A stretch of 47,222 bases of DNA from Natrialbaceae archaeon (lineage in GTDB: Archaea; Halobacteriota; Halobacteria; Halobacteriales; Natrialbaceae), in assembly GCA_003559215.1 (NCBI GenBank), contig PWMF01000086.1, forward strand, positions 1 to 47,222, given 5' to 3'. A program made the position numbers and the translations under genes. Under the pieces are notes generated by a model. That model had not been told where the DNA came from. It worked only from the letters and a program-made list of their open reading frames with translations, and did not search any database. Positions 34,522-42,138 of this stretch are shown here, in pieces. How positions within the stretch are numbered: position 1 is the stretch's first letter; every line of letters begins with the position of its first letter.

Positions 34522-34895
34522 GCGCGCAACGACAGGTCGCGTACGCCGCGAGCTGCCCCGACTGCGACGTCGATCTGCACGGCGACGACCCGAACGAGAT
34601 CGTCGAGTTCTACCGCCGCCACTCCAGCGTCACGGGTCACGACGTGGAGTTTACGCGGATCCAGCCCGACCTCACCGACGCGGTGACCGAGGACGACCTC
34701 AAGGAGGTGTACACGCTCGAGGACGTCGTCGCTCAGCTGGAAGCCGAGTACGAGGACGGCGTCCCGATCGGCGCCGTCGCGGCGGCGATGAGCGAGCAGG
34801 GGCTGTCGATCGGCGAGACGCTCGAGAAGATCCACGAGATCCGAATGGGTGGTGGGCTGTACGAACCGCAGGACGACCACCTGCGCGCGTTCTGA
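34518..34895 (+). CDS. Small zinc-finger protein with MCM-like C-terminal winged helix
   Basis: A 125-residue protein. Residues 13-41 hold a C2H2-type pattern, C13-x2-C16-x18-H35-x5-H41. Residues about 66-125 look like the winged-helix domain at the C-terminus of archaeal MCM helicases: LEDVVAQLEAEYEDGVPIG, a second helix pair, then LYEPQDDHLRAF, close to the 'VYEP..GHLR' wing of MCM. There is no ATPase part. Its ATG overlaps the stop of Rieske protein A by four bases, so the two are translationally coupled, and protein B follows. It may be a local regulator or an assembly factor; neither is shown. Confidence 0.75.
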   Translation: MSAQRQVAYAASCPDCDVDLHGDDPNEIVEFYRRHSSVTGHDVEFTRIQPDLTDAVTEDDLKEVYTLEDVVAQLEAEYEDGVPIGAVAAAMSEQGLSIGETLEKIHEIRMGGGLYEPQDDHLRAF

Positions 34896-35234
34896 TCGGG
34901 TAGCCGTCGCGGTCGGCGACGCGTCGGCTTCCGGATCGTCCTGCTGTCGACGAACGTCCGTCCTACACTGCGAAGACGACCGCCCGAACGACCTCTTCTC
35001 GGCTGCGACCACGATCGTACCCAGTACCGTCGGGAACGGCGGTCGTTCGACCAGTGGGATCCAGAACTCGAGTCGCGGCGCTGCCGGCGATACGGGCTCG
35101 ACGGACGCGAGCAACGGCGGGCGACTCGAGACTGGAGCGATCCCGCTGCCGGCACGTCGGGAACCACCCCCATATAAATGGGCGCTATATACCTAGTTAA
35201 CTTCTTTCATGAACTCGATCATCATAGAGAGTGT
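34896..35234 (+). promoter_or_regulatory. Intergenic region and promoter before Rieske protein B
   Basis: About 340 bases with no gene. Near the end it becomes AT-rich, with TATAAATGG (35174) and CTATATACC (35186-35194), so protein B probably has its own promoter with a short leader. No hairpin of note. Confidence 0.5.
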
Positions 35235-36245
35235 ATGACACAGTGGGAGCACGCTCGGACGAAGCCAGTCAGCCCGGATATCACGGAAAAGTCGAACGCG
35301 TTGCCGGCGAAGTACTTCACCGAACCCGAGACCTTCGAGATGGAGAAGGACAAGATCTTCGGGCGGTACTGGGTGTACGCCGGCCACGCCAGCTGTATCG
35401 ACGAACCGGGACAGTTCTTCACCCGGAGCGTCGGCGGTCGCGACCTCGTCGTCGTTCGCGGGAACGACGGCGACGTGAGGGCCTTCGAGAACTTCTCGGC
35501 TCGAACCGGATCGTCGGTGGTCGACGAGACGTCGATGACGGATCCCGGCCGCGTCGACCCGGCCGACTTCGAGCACGCCGAGTCGGTCCACATCGATAGC
35601 ATCGGGCCGCTTTACTTCGTCAATCTGAGCGACGATCCGATGCCGCTGACAGAGCAGGCTGGCGTGTTAAAAGAGCGGCTCGAGTCGCTGCCCCTCGAGG
35701 AGTACGAGCACGGCTGTCGGGTCGTCTCGGAGGTCGAGTGCAACTGGAAGGTGTTCGCGGGTAACTACTCCGAGTGCGACCACTGCCAGGCCAACCACCA
35801 GGACTGGATCAAGGGGATCGAACTCACCGACTCCGAACTCGAGGTCAACGACTACCACTGGGTGCTCCACTACACCCACGACGAGGACATCGAGGACGAC
35901 CTCCGGATCCACGACGAGCGCGAGGCCCAGTTCCACTACTTCTGGCCGAACTTCACGGTCAACATGTACGGCACCGCCGACGGCTACGGCACCTACATCA
36001 TCGACCCGATCGACACCGGCCGGTTCCGACTGATCGCGGACTACTACTTCCGGGACGGGGACCTCACCGAGGAGGAGCGCGAGTTCGTCCGTACGAGCCG
36101 CCAGCTCCAGGAGGAGGACTTCGAACTCGTCGAGCGCCAGTGGGCGGGACTGCGGACCGGCGCGCTCGCACAGGCCCAGCTCGGACCGAACGAGCACACC
36201 GTCCACAAGCTCCACCGCCTCGCTCAGGAAGCTTACGACGCCTGA
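35235..36245 (+). CDS. Rieske-oxygenase-like protein B: intact mononuclear iron site, [2Fe-2S] site lost
   Basis: A 336-residue paralogue of protein A (both begin MTQW and align closely). The catalytic site is complete: N177 and E180 with H183 and H188 in NYSECDHCQANH, and the carboxylate D295 in QEEDFELVERQ. The Rieske site is destroyed: the first motif reads F-S-A-R-T-G-S where A has V-C-A-H-R-G-S, so Cys became Ser88 and His became Arg90, and about 40 residues including the CPYHLW motif are deleted in frame near residue 106. The reading frame is otherwise undamaged. It should be able to hold Fe(II) and substrate but needs electrons from another protein, for which A is the obvious candidate (inference). 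Confidence 0.9.
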   Translation: MTQWEHARTKPVSPDITEKSNALPAKYFTEPETFEMEKDKIFGRYWVYAGHASCIDEPGQFFTRSVGGRDLVVVRGNDGDVRAFENFSARTGSSVVDETSMTDPGRVDPADFEHAESVHIDSIGPLYFVNLSDDPMPLTEQAGVLKERLESLPLEEYEHGCRVVSEVECNWKVFAGNYSECDHCQANHQDWIKGIELTDSELEVNDYHWVLHYTHDEDIEDDLRIHDEREAQFHYFWPNFTVNMYGTADGYGTYIIDPIDTGRFRLIADYYFRDGDLTEEEREFVRTSRQLQEEDFELVERQWAGLRTGALAQAQLGPNEHTVHKLHRLAQEAYDA

Positions 36246-36262
36246 TTCTCGAGCGGACCCAC

Positions 36263-37546
36263 CTACGTGTTGACGGCGTCGGCTCGACGGTGAAGCCAGA
36301 CCGCACAGCCGATCGTCACGAGCCCAGCGACGGCGGCGATCCCGAACGCGACTCGGTATCCCGTCACCGTGTAGACGCGGACGCCGCCGACGAACTCGCC
36401 GGTCCAGTACGCGTCGAGCACCCACCCCATCGCCGTCGGGAAGACGGCGGCCCCGAAGAACGAGGCGCCGTTGATCGCGCCCAGCGAGATCCCGCTCGCT
36501 CGGCTCGAGTGGCGCTCCTTGATCAGGGGATAGGTGAGGACGAACGTCCCCAGCAACGCACCGGCGACGAAGAACACCGCTCCGACGACTGCGAGCGGCG
36601 GGTCGCCGACGATCGCGAGCAATGCGAGCGCACCGGTGTAGACGAGCCCGCCGCCGAGGACGAACTCGGTTCGACGCTCGAGGCGATCGGAGAGCCAGCC
36701 GAACGCCGGTGGGCCGACCGCGCTCCCGACACCGCCGAGCAGCGTACACAGCGATGCCACGGTCACCGAGGTATCGTACACCTGAACGACGTAGGGGATC
36801 CCCCAGAGGCCGAACAGCGTGAGGTTCACGCCGCCCGTACAGAACAGCAGGACGCTGACGACCCACGTCCACCGATCGCGGAGGACGGTGGAGCCGTGGG
36901 TCCGGATCTCCCCCAGCGTGAGCCGGGACTGCTCGGGAACTCCCTCGATCGGTTCGAACCCCGCGCGTTCCGGCGAGTCCCGGACGACGAGCGCCGTCAC
37001 GGCGGCGACGACCAGTCCGACAGCTGCGAGCATCGACAGCGAGGTTCGCCAGCCGGTCGCGTCCACCAGCACGGCCAGCGGCGTCGTCGCGAGCACGCCG
37101 CCGACGCCGCCGACGGCGAAGCTCAGCCCGTTCATCGTGCCGAACTCGTCGACGCGGTACCAGCTGGCACAGAACCGCAGCATACAGACGAAGATCACGC
37201 TCCCGCCAAGCCCGACCACTAGCCGACCGCCCAGCGCCGACGGGTATCCCTCCGCGAGCGCGAACCAGAGCGCGCCGGCGTTCATCGTCACCGCACCGAC
37301 TGCTGCCGTTCGTCGGGGACCGATCCGGTCGACGAGAACACCCGTCGGAAGCTGCATCAGGGCGTAGACGAGGAAGAAGACGGCGTGGAGCGTGCCGAGC
37401 TGCCCGCCGGTCGTCCGAAACGCCGCCATCAGGTCGTCGGCGAGAACGGCCGTCGAGAGCCGGTAGACGTTGACCAGCAGGAAGGAGACGGCCAGAACCC
37501 CCCACAGCAGCCAGCGGCGTTTCGTCGGCGACGACCAGTAGTCCAT
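36263..37546 (-). CDS. Major facilitator superfamily transporter
   Basis: A 427-residue protein with about twelve membrane segments. It has the MFS loop motif in PTGVLVDRIGPRRTAAVGA between helices 2 and 3, and a related GWLSDRLERRTEF in the second half. The substrate is unknown. I use ATG 37546 (MDYWSS); the frame extends to a TTG at 37711 but the extra residues are basic and unlike a transporter start. It converges with Rieske protein B, 17 bases apart, so it is not in that operon. A nearly perfect palindrome lies about 190 bases upstream. Confidence 0.85.
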   Translation of the reverse strand: MDYWSSPTKRRWLLWGVLAVSFLLVNVYRLSTAVLADDLMAAFRTTGGQLGTLHAVFFLVYALMQLPTGVLVDRIGPRRTAAVGAVTMNAGALWFALAEGYPSALGGRLVVGLGGSVIFVCMLRFCASWYRVDEFGTMNGLSFAVGGVGGVLATTPLAVLVDATGWRTSLSMLAAVGLVVAAVTALVVRDSPERAGFEPIEGVPEQSRLTLGEIRTHGSTVLRDRWTWVVSVLLFCTGGVNLTLFGLWGIPYVVQVYDTSVTVASLCTLLGGVGSAVGPPAFGWLSDRLERRTEFVLGGGLVYTGALALLAIVGDPPLAVVGAVFFVAGALLGTFVLTYPLIKERHSSRASGISLGAINGASFFGAAVFPTAMGWVLDAYWTGEFVGGVRVYTVTGYRVAFGIAAVAGLVTIGCAVWLHRRADAVNT

Positions 37547-37931
37547 ACAGGGGCTCTCGAGCACGGTGCCAAAGCGTTTGATATCCCGAACGCTCGGGCG
37601 AACCTGCTGCCTCGGACGACGGCCGAGACGCAGTTCCTGCCGACACCGGTACCAGCGCTCCTCGGCCTTTCCAGGGCCTAACAAAAATCTAATATATCGT
37701 GTTTCCTGCAACTGCTACCGACCGAGACGGTTTACATTCATATGGATGTATAGAATTAGGGCCGTGAACGGAGATCGCTGCGCTGAAGCCGGCGATCGCG
37801 TTTCGGTGCCCGCGAACGCGTCCCCGAATCCGGTCGCACGCGTCTGTACACCCGTTCGAGGTCGTCCGCGACTCGCTCGAGCGCGCTGCGCCGATCGAAG
37901 AAGTGGGTACATGCCTCGAACAGAGGCGCGC
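37547..37931. promoter_or_regulatory. Upstream region of the MFS gene with an 18-bp palindrome
   Basis: About 385 bases without a gene between two minus-strand genes. AT-rich sequence around 37680-37700 holds TATA-like AATATAT. At 37733-37750 is TACATTCATATGGATGTA, a palindrome with one mismatched pair, a possible operator. Confidence 0.4.
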
Positions 37932-38585
37932 TTACGCCGACCGAGCCAACTCGACCGCAGCGACGAACTCGGCGGCGGTCTCGCGGACCCGATCCATGTC
38001 GTCGTCCGCGATCGCGTCGTAGTCGACGATCGCGCTACCGACGCCGACGGCGAAGGCTCCCGCGTCGAAGAACGACGCGACGTTGTCGGCGGAGACGCCG
38101 CCAGTCGGCATGACGCGAACGTTTCCGAGCGGACCCTGCAGTGCGCCGACGTGGTCGGGACCGACGGTCGTCGCCGGAAACATTTTCAGGACGTCAGCAC
38201 CGGCCTCGATCGCTGTCACGGCCTCCGTCGGCGTCGTGACGCCAGGGATCGAGACGACGCCGTGACGGTTGCACGTTCGAATCACGTCGGGGTTGCAGTC
38301 GGGTGCCAGGACGAACGTCGCACCGGCGTCGATGACCGACTCGGCCGTCGCGGCGTCGAGGACGGTTCCCGCACCGACGACGGCGTCGGTGTCGCGTAGT
38401 TCGCGGTCGACGGTTGCAACCTTCTCGCGGACGCGGGTCCCATCGGCGGTCACTTCGATCGCGCCGACCCCGGCGTCGTGGATCGCTCGAGCGACGGGGA
38501 CGATCCGGTCCTCGTCGATTCCGCGGAGCACTGCAACGACGCCGCTGTCGCCGATTCGCTGCTCGATCTCGTTCGATTCGGGCAT
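37932..38585 (-). CDS. eda: KDPG/KHG-type aldolase
   Basis: A 217-residue class I aldolase of the bacterial Eda type. It has VVAVLRG at 17-22, the catalytic Glu E44 in AIEVT, GAGTVLD at 71-77, and the Schiff-base lysine K134 in DVLKMFPATTVGP, then MPTGGVSADN. It cleaves 2-keto-3-deoxy-6-phosphogluconate (or a related 2-keto-hydroxy acid) to pyruvate and an aldehyde. ATG 38585 is used; the frame opens up to 38726. In haloarchaea this step belongs to the semi-phosphorylated Entner-Doudoroff route. It seems unrelated to the demethylation genes. Confidence 0.88.
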   Translation of the reverse strand: MPESNEIEQRIGDSGVVAVLRGIDEDRIVPVARAIHDAGVGAIEVTADGTRVREKVATVDRELRDTDAVVGAGTVLDAATAESVIDAGATFVLAPDCNPDVIRTCNRHGVVSIPGVTTPTEAVTAIEAGADVLKMFPATTVGPDHVGALQGPLGNVRVMPTGGVSADNVASFFDAGAFAVGVGSAIVDYDAIADDDMDRVRETAAEFVAAVELARSA

Positions 38586-39166
38586 AGGGACGCTTTCTCG
38601 ATCGCGGGCTTGAACGTAGCGGTTCGTCACCCGGCCGAGGCCTCGCTCCCGCCCCACACGACGGAGTGGGTTTGGTGTGTAATCGGCAGGCTCCGTCCCC
38701 TTGAGAAAATCGAGCGATCGACGCACCGATGTTTCGGGTTCGCCAACCGACTCGAGAACTATCGGTAAATAGGTACTTATATCTAACTATCGGAAAGATG
38801 TTAGACTACTGCTCGGAATAGAAGGGTATACATTCGGTTTCTCCCTTGTCGGCTTCGTTCCGGAACGGTTCTTGTCTCAACCATACTCTATCGTATATCG
38901 ACTTCTCGTGAGAAACCGCTCCGAAGAAGAGGTGTAATAGGTAACTACTAAACGAGTCAGTAGCGCTACCTCTGTGGTCAGCTTAATCCGTCCTACCTGT
39001 ATTAAATAATGTATTGGAACTATATGGGATGATTGGAACGAGCTGTCGACTCGTCCCGGAACCGGGTCGAGTTCGCTTTCGTCAGTCGTTCGAGCCGATA
39101 GGGTTGACTAGCGTGGTTCGCCGGTCGGCGAAAACACTCATATCGGATCGCGCAGTAATTCCGGGT
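38586..39166. other. Long AT-rich intergenic region
   Basis: About 580 bases with no credible gene. From 38757 to 39030 the sequence is strikingly AT-rich for this genome and includes two direct copies of AACTATCGG (38757-38765 and 38785-38793). Near its end, CTCATATCGG (39138-39147) about 25 bases before ATG 39167 is a TATA-like element for the small membrane gene. Confidence 0.45.
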
Positions 39167-39352
39167 ATGACGCGTCCACTGCGGATCGTCGGCCTCGCTG
39201 TCGCCGGCATCGTCGTCCTCTGGCTCGTTCTCGAGCTTATCGCGCTCGTGTTCGGGCTCGTGACGTGGGTCGTGAGCACGATCGTCTCGCTGGCCGTGCT
39301 CGCTCTCCTCGTCTACGTTGGGTATCTGATCGTCTCGTCGGTAGTTGCCTAA
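39167..39352 (+). CDS. Small hydrophobic membrane protein
   Basis: A 61-residue protein almost entirely composed of hydrophobic residues after a basic start (MTRPLRIVGL), giving two membrane helices broken near TWVVST. It is of a type common in haloarchaea, with no known function. ATG 39167 fits a TATA-like element about 25 bases upstream; the open frame extends to 39014 but that part is not protein-like. It converges on the methyltransferase gene. Confidence 0.65.
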   Translation: MTRPLRIVGLAVAGIVVLWLVLELIALVFGLVTWVVSTIVSLAVLALLVYVGYLIVSSVVA

Positions 39353-39414
39353 TCAGGAATAGCTGCAATAGGTGACTGTTTCGCACAAGCCACCTTCTGA
39401 TTTCTCAACTATTC

Positions 39415-40185
39415 CTACGTGAGAGCGTTCGCAACCGCAACGAAGCGAAGCCGGCGGTAGTCGGCGACCCACGAGCCATCGCGGAACAGCTCTGGGCGGA
39501 GTCGGTCCTCGACACCCTCGACGATCGCGTCGCGCTCGGCGTCGGACACGTCTTCGAAGAACTCGTCTCCGAACATCTCGATCCAGTTCGCGAGGCCGTC
39601 CGCGCCGTTCTCGAGTTCCGTCGGCCGGTCGAACAGTTCTGCCGAGCGCACCTCGAACCCGTGAGCCTCGAGCCGCGGCGCGTACTCGCCGATCGACGGG
39701 AAGTACCAGGGGTGGGCAGCGTCGTAGCCGCGGTCGATCAGTTCAGCCTCGAGCGCGTCGACGATCGCTCGGACGTTGCCCGTTCCGCCCAGTTCCGCGA
39801 CGAAGCGACCGCCCGGCCGAAGCGCGTCCCGAACGGTCTCGAGGACGGCATCCTGGTCGTCGATCCAGTGTAAGGCCGCGTTCGAGAGCACGGCATCGAA
39901 CGGCTCGTCGGCAGCAAACGTCGTCGCGTCGGCGTGAACGAACGAACAGTCGGGGTGGGTTTCGCGGGCGGCCGCGACCATCTCGGCGGAGCCGTCGAGT
40001 CCGACGGCTGTCGCGCCCGCGTCGCTAACCGCCGCGGTCAGCTGCCCCGTTCCGCAGCCGAGGTCGAGCACGCGCTCGCCGGCGGCCGGCTCGAGGACCT
40101 CGAGCAGGTCCGCCCCGTACTCGTAGACGAACGAGTGGTCGTCGTCGTAGGCGGCCGCATTCCAGTCGTCTCGAGGGGGCGTCAT
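39415..40185 (-). CDS. Class I SAM-dependent methyltransferase
   Basis: A 256-residue protein with the SAM-binding motif VLDLGCGTGQLTAAV (39-53), the acidic residue ending strand 2 in VGLDGSAEM, and the ALHWIDDQDAVL region typical of trans-aconitate methyltransferase-like and UbiE-like enzymes. The C-terminal half is a helical lid (NWIEMFGDEFFEDV). The substrate is unknown. It stands alone, convergent to the small membrane gene. Confidence 0.85.
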   Translation of the reverse strand: MTPPRDDWNAAAYDDDHSFVYEYGADLLEVLEPAAGERVLDLGCGTGQLTAAVSDAGATAVGLDGSAEMVAAARETHPDCSFVHADATTFAADEPFDAVLSNAALHWIDDQDAVLETVRDALRPGGRFVAELGGTGNVRAIVDALEAELIDRGYDAAHPWYFPSIGEYAPRLEAHGFEVRSAELFDRPTELENGADGLANWIEMFGDEFFEDVSDAERDAIVEGVEDRLRPELFRDGSWVADYRRLRFVAVANALT

Positions 40186-40383
40186 CGTCGAGTACTACGG
40201 CGACGGGTTTCCTATTTGTTCGGGTGGCGACTGATGCTGACTCCTCCCCGTCAGTTCCGGAGCGACCACAGGCCGGCTCACAGTCGTTCGGGAACTCGGT
40301 GCAGCAGACCGTACGACTCGCCGGTTCGCGAGCGGTCGAGAACGGAGCGCGACTCGATTACGAGCCGCGGTCTCGGTGGACCA

Positions 40384-41520
40384 TCACACCGGAAGCGGCA
40401 TCGGCGTGAACTCGGCGGCGAGCAGGTACGCCAGCGCGAGGGCGACCTTGCCGGCGATCACCAGCAGTCCGACCAGGGCGTAGGTCGCCGCCGCGGCGGT
40501 CGTCGAGAGCGCATCGCGGCGCCGGCCGACGACCGTTCCGACCGACAGCAAGATCGGCACGACCAGTCCGGCGATTACGGCGACGCCCACGAACAGCGTC
40601 GCGTGGGTGGTCAGCAGGTTCTGTACAGCCGGCTCGGCTGCGGGAACCTGCTCCGGTAGCAAGAAGACGGTCGCGAGCACCGCCACCAGCGTCGCCGCGA
40701 GGAGTCCGGCGGCGCCGAGCGCGTAGTTCTGGATCGTCCTGCTGACCGATCGATCGGCGACCGCCGCCAGCCCGACGGAGACGGCCAGCCCCGCGCCGAG
40801 TCCGCCGAAGATCTGCACCGGAACCAGGAACGTTTTGTTCCACAGCGCGACCCGCTCGGTCGCCCCGGAGCCGTACGCCATCGCCGAGTAGACGAGGACG
40901 CCGGCGGCGAAGATCGCGAAAACGCCCCCGAGCGCGAGGCGGATCGGCTCCGAGGGGCGAGTGTAGTCGGCGAGCGCGTCGATCCGGTCCAGGAGCCCGA
41001 TACGGTTGAGGATGCCCCGAATCCCGCCGGTCGTACCGCCCGTCGCAGCCCTGGCGGGTCCGTCCTCGGCTCCGCCGTCGGAGGCGATGTCCTGCCCGCC
41101 GTCGGCCGCGAGCGTTCCCTCGCTCCCCTCGACTACGGTCGGGGAGTGCGGTCGGTTCCGTCCGAACGCCACCCAGGCGAACATCAGGAACGAGCCCAGC
41201 CCGAACCCGAGCAGCATGTACGACCCGATGGCCATCCACGACCCGAGGTTCGTCATCGTCAGCGGGATCAGCATCGCCCGGAACGGCGTCGCGAGGTGTG
41301 ACAGCAGGACGGGCGGTCCGATCGCCAGTCCGAGCAGTCCGACGAGGTAGCCGTACTTGGCGATCCGGCCGTGCTCGCTCGCGTTGCTCCTCGCCGAGAG
41401 GAGGTCCGCGACGTATCCGGTCAGGTACGCGCCGCCCGCGATCCCGATCATGGCGACGTAGACGCCGATTCGCCAGTTCCACTCCGTGTACGGAAGTTCG
41501 AACGCGATTTCTGTTGCCAT
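40384..41520 (-). CDS. NrfD/PsrC-like quinone-interacting membrane subunit
   Basis: A 378-residue protein with eight to ten membrane segments. The N-terminus WNWRIGVYVAMIGIAGGAYLTGY and the following GPPVLLSHLATPFRAMLIP match the NrfD/polysulfide reductase membrane subunit family, which links an iron-sulfur subunit to the quinone pool. There is an acidic, Gly-rich loop around residues 130-165. It starts 6 bases after the stop of the ferredoxin-like subunit and is last of the three-gene operon with the formate dehydrogenase-like catalytic subunit. Confidence 0.88.
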   Translation of the reverse strand: MATEIAFELPYTEWNWRIGVYVAMIGIAGGAYLTGYVADLLSARSNASEHGRIAKYGYLVGLLGLAIGPPVLLSHLATPFRAMLIPLTMTNLGSWMAIGSYMLLGFGLGSFLMFAWVAFGRNRPHSPTVVEGSEGTLAADGGQDIASDGGAEDGPARAATGGTTGGIRGILNRIGLLDRIDALADYTRPSEPIRLALGGVFAIFAAGVLVYSAMAYGSGATERVALWNKTFLVPVQIFGGLGAGLAVSVGLAAVADRSVSRTIQNYALGAAGLLAATLVAVLATVFLLPEQVPAAEPAVQNLLTTHATLFVGVAVIAGLVVPILLSVGTVVGRRRDALSTTAAAATYALVGLLVIAGKVALALAYLLAAEFTPMPLPV

Positions 41521-41526
41521 CGTGTA

Positions 41527-42129
41527 TCACTCCCCCACGATTTCGTCCGCGTCGTCTCCGAAGACGATCCGTGCAGCCTCGTCGTTGAACGGCGTCGAGA
41601 CGTGGTCCTCCTCGAGTTTCTCGGAGAGTTCGTCGGGCGTTCCGAACAGCAACGCGTCGGTCGGACACTCCGAGGAGCAGGCGGGCTCGAGACCCTGCTC
41701 CTGGCGGGGCTCACAGGTCGTGCACTTGTCCATCAGGCCGTTCCCGCGGGCGCCCAGCGGCGACGCTTCCTCGGCCTCGGGGACCTCGGCGTTGGGATAC
41801 TGGGGGGCGCCGAACGGACAGCCGACGCCGCAGTAGTGACAGCCGATACACATCCCCGCGTCCACCCGGACGGTGCCGTTGTCACGGAACCGAAGCGCGT
41901 CGGTCGGGCAGACCTCGACGCAGGGAGCTTCGGCGCAGTTGTAACACTGCATCGGCTTGTTCGTCTCGTCGTCCGTGCCATGGGCGAGCGCGACGACCTG
42001 AATCCGGTCGCTTTCGGGCGGCAGATCCCAGGTTCGCTGACACGCGACCTCGCAGGCGCCGCAGTCGATACAGGACTCCCAGTTCGGGATTACCCGGGCC
42101 GTTCCTCCGTCTGATTGGTGTGTGCTCAT
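41527..42129 (-). CDS. Four-cluster ferredoxin-like electron transfer subunit
   Basis: A 200-residue protein of the DmsB/FdhB type. Cys motifs for four [4Fe-4S] clusters are visible: CIDCGACEVAC near the start, CYNCAEAPCVEVCPTDAL, CIGCHYCGVGCPFG, and CTTCEPRQ followed later by CSSECPTDAL. It carries electrons from the molybdenum subunit to the NrfD-like subunit. I choose ATG 42129: the sequence AGGTGA overlapping the stop of the upstream gene forms a good ribosome binding site just ahead of it, whereas the in-frame GTG at 42138 would use that site up. Confidence 0.92.
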   Translation of the reverse strand: MSTHQSDGGTARVIPNWESCIDCGACEVACQRTWDLPPESDRIQVVALAHGTDDETNKPMQCYNCAEAPCVEVCPTDALRFRDNGTVRVDAGMCIGCHYCGVGCPFGAPQYPNAEVPEAEEASPLGARGNGLMDKCTTCEPRQEQGLEPACSSECPTDALLFGTPDELSEKLEEDHVSTPFNDEAARIVFGDDADEIVGE

Positions 42130-42138
42130 CAGTTTCAC

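Noticed and set aside
35496..35560. Possibility that the lost Rieske motifs of protein B are a sequencing error
   Set aside because: The frame is intact on both sides, the deletion is a whole number of codons, and two separate ligand substitutions (Ser88, Arg90) precede it; a simple base-call error would not give this.
38586..39166. Possible non-coding RNA in the AT-rich region
   Set aside because: No stable long hairpin, conserved RNA motif or clear promoter-terminator pair could be seen by eye; left as intergenic.
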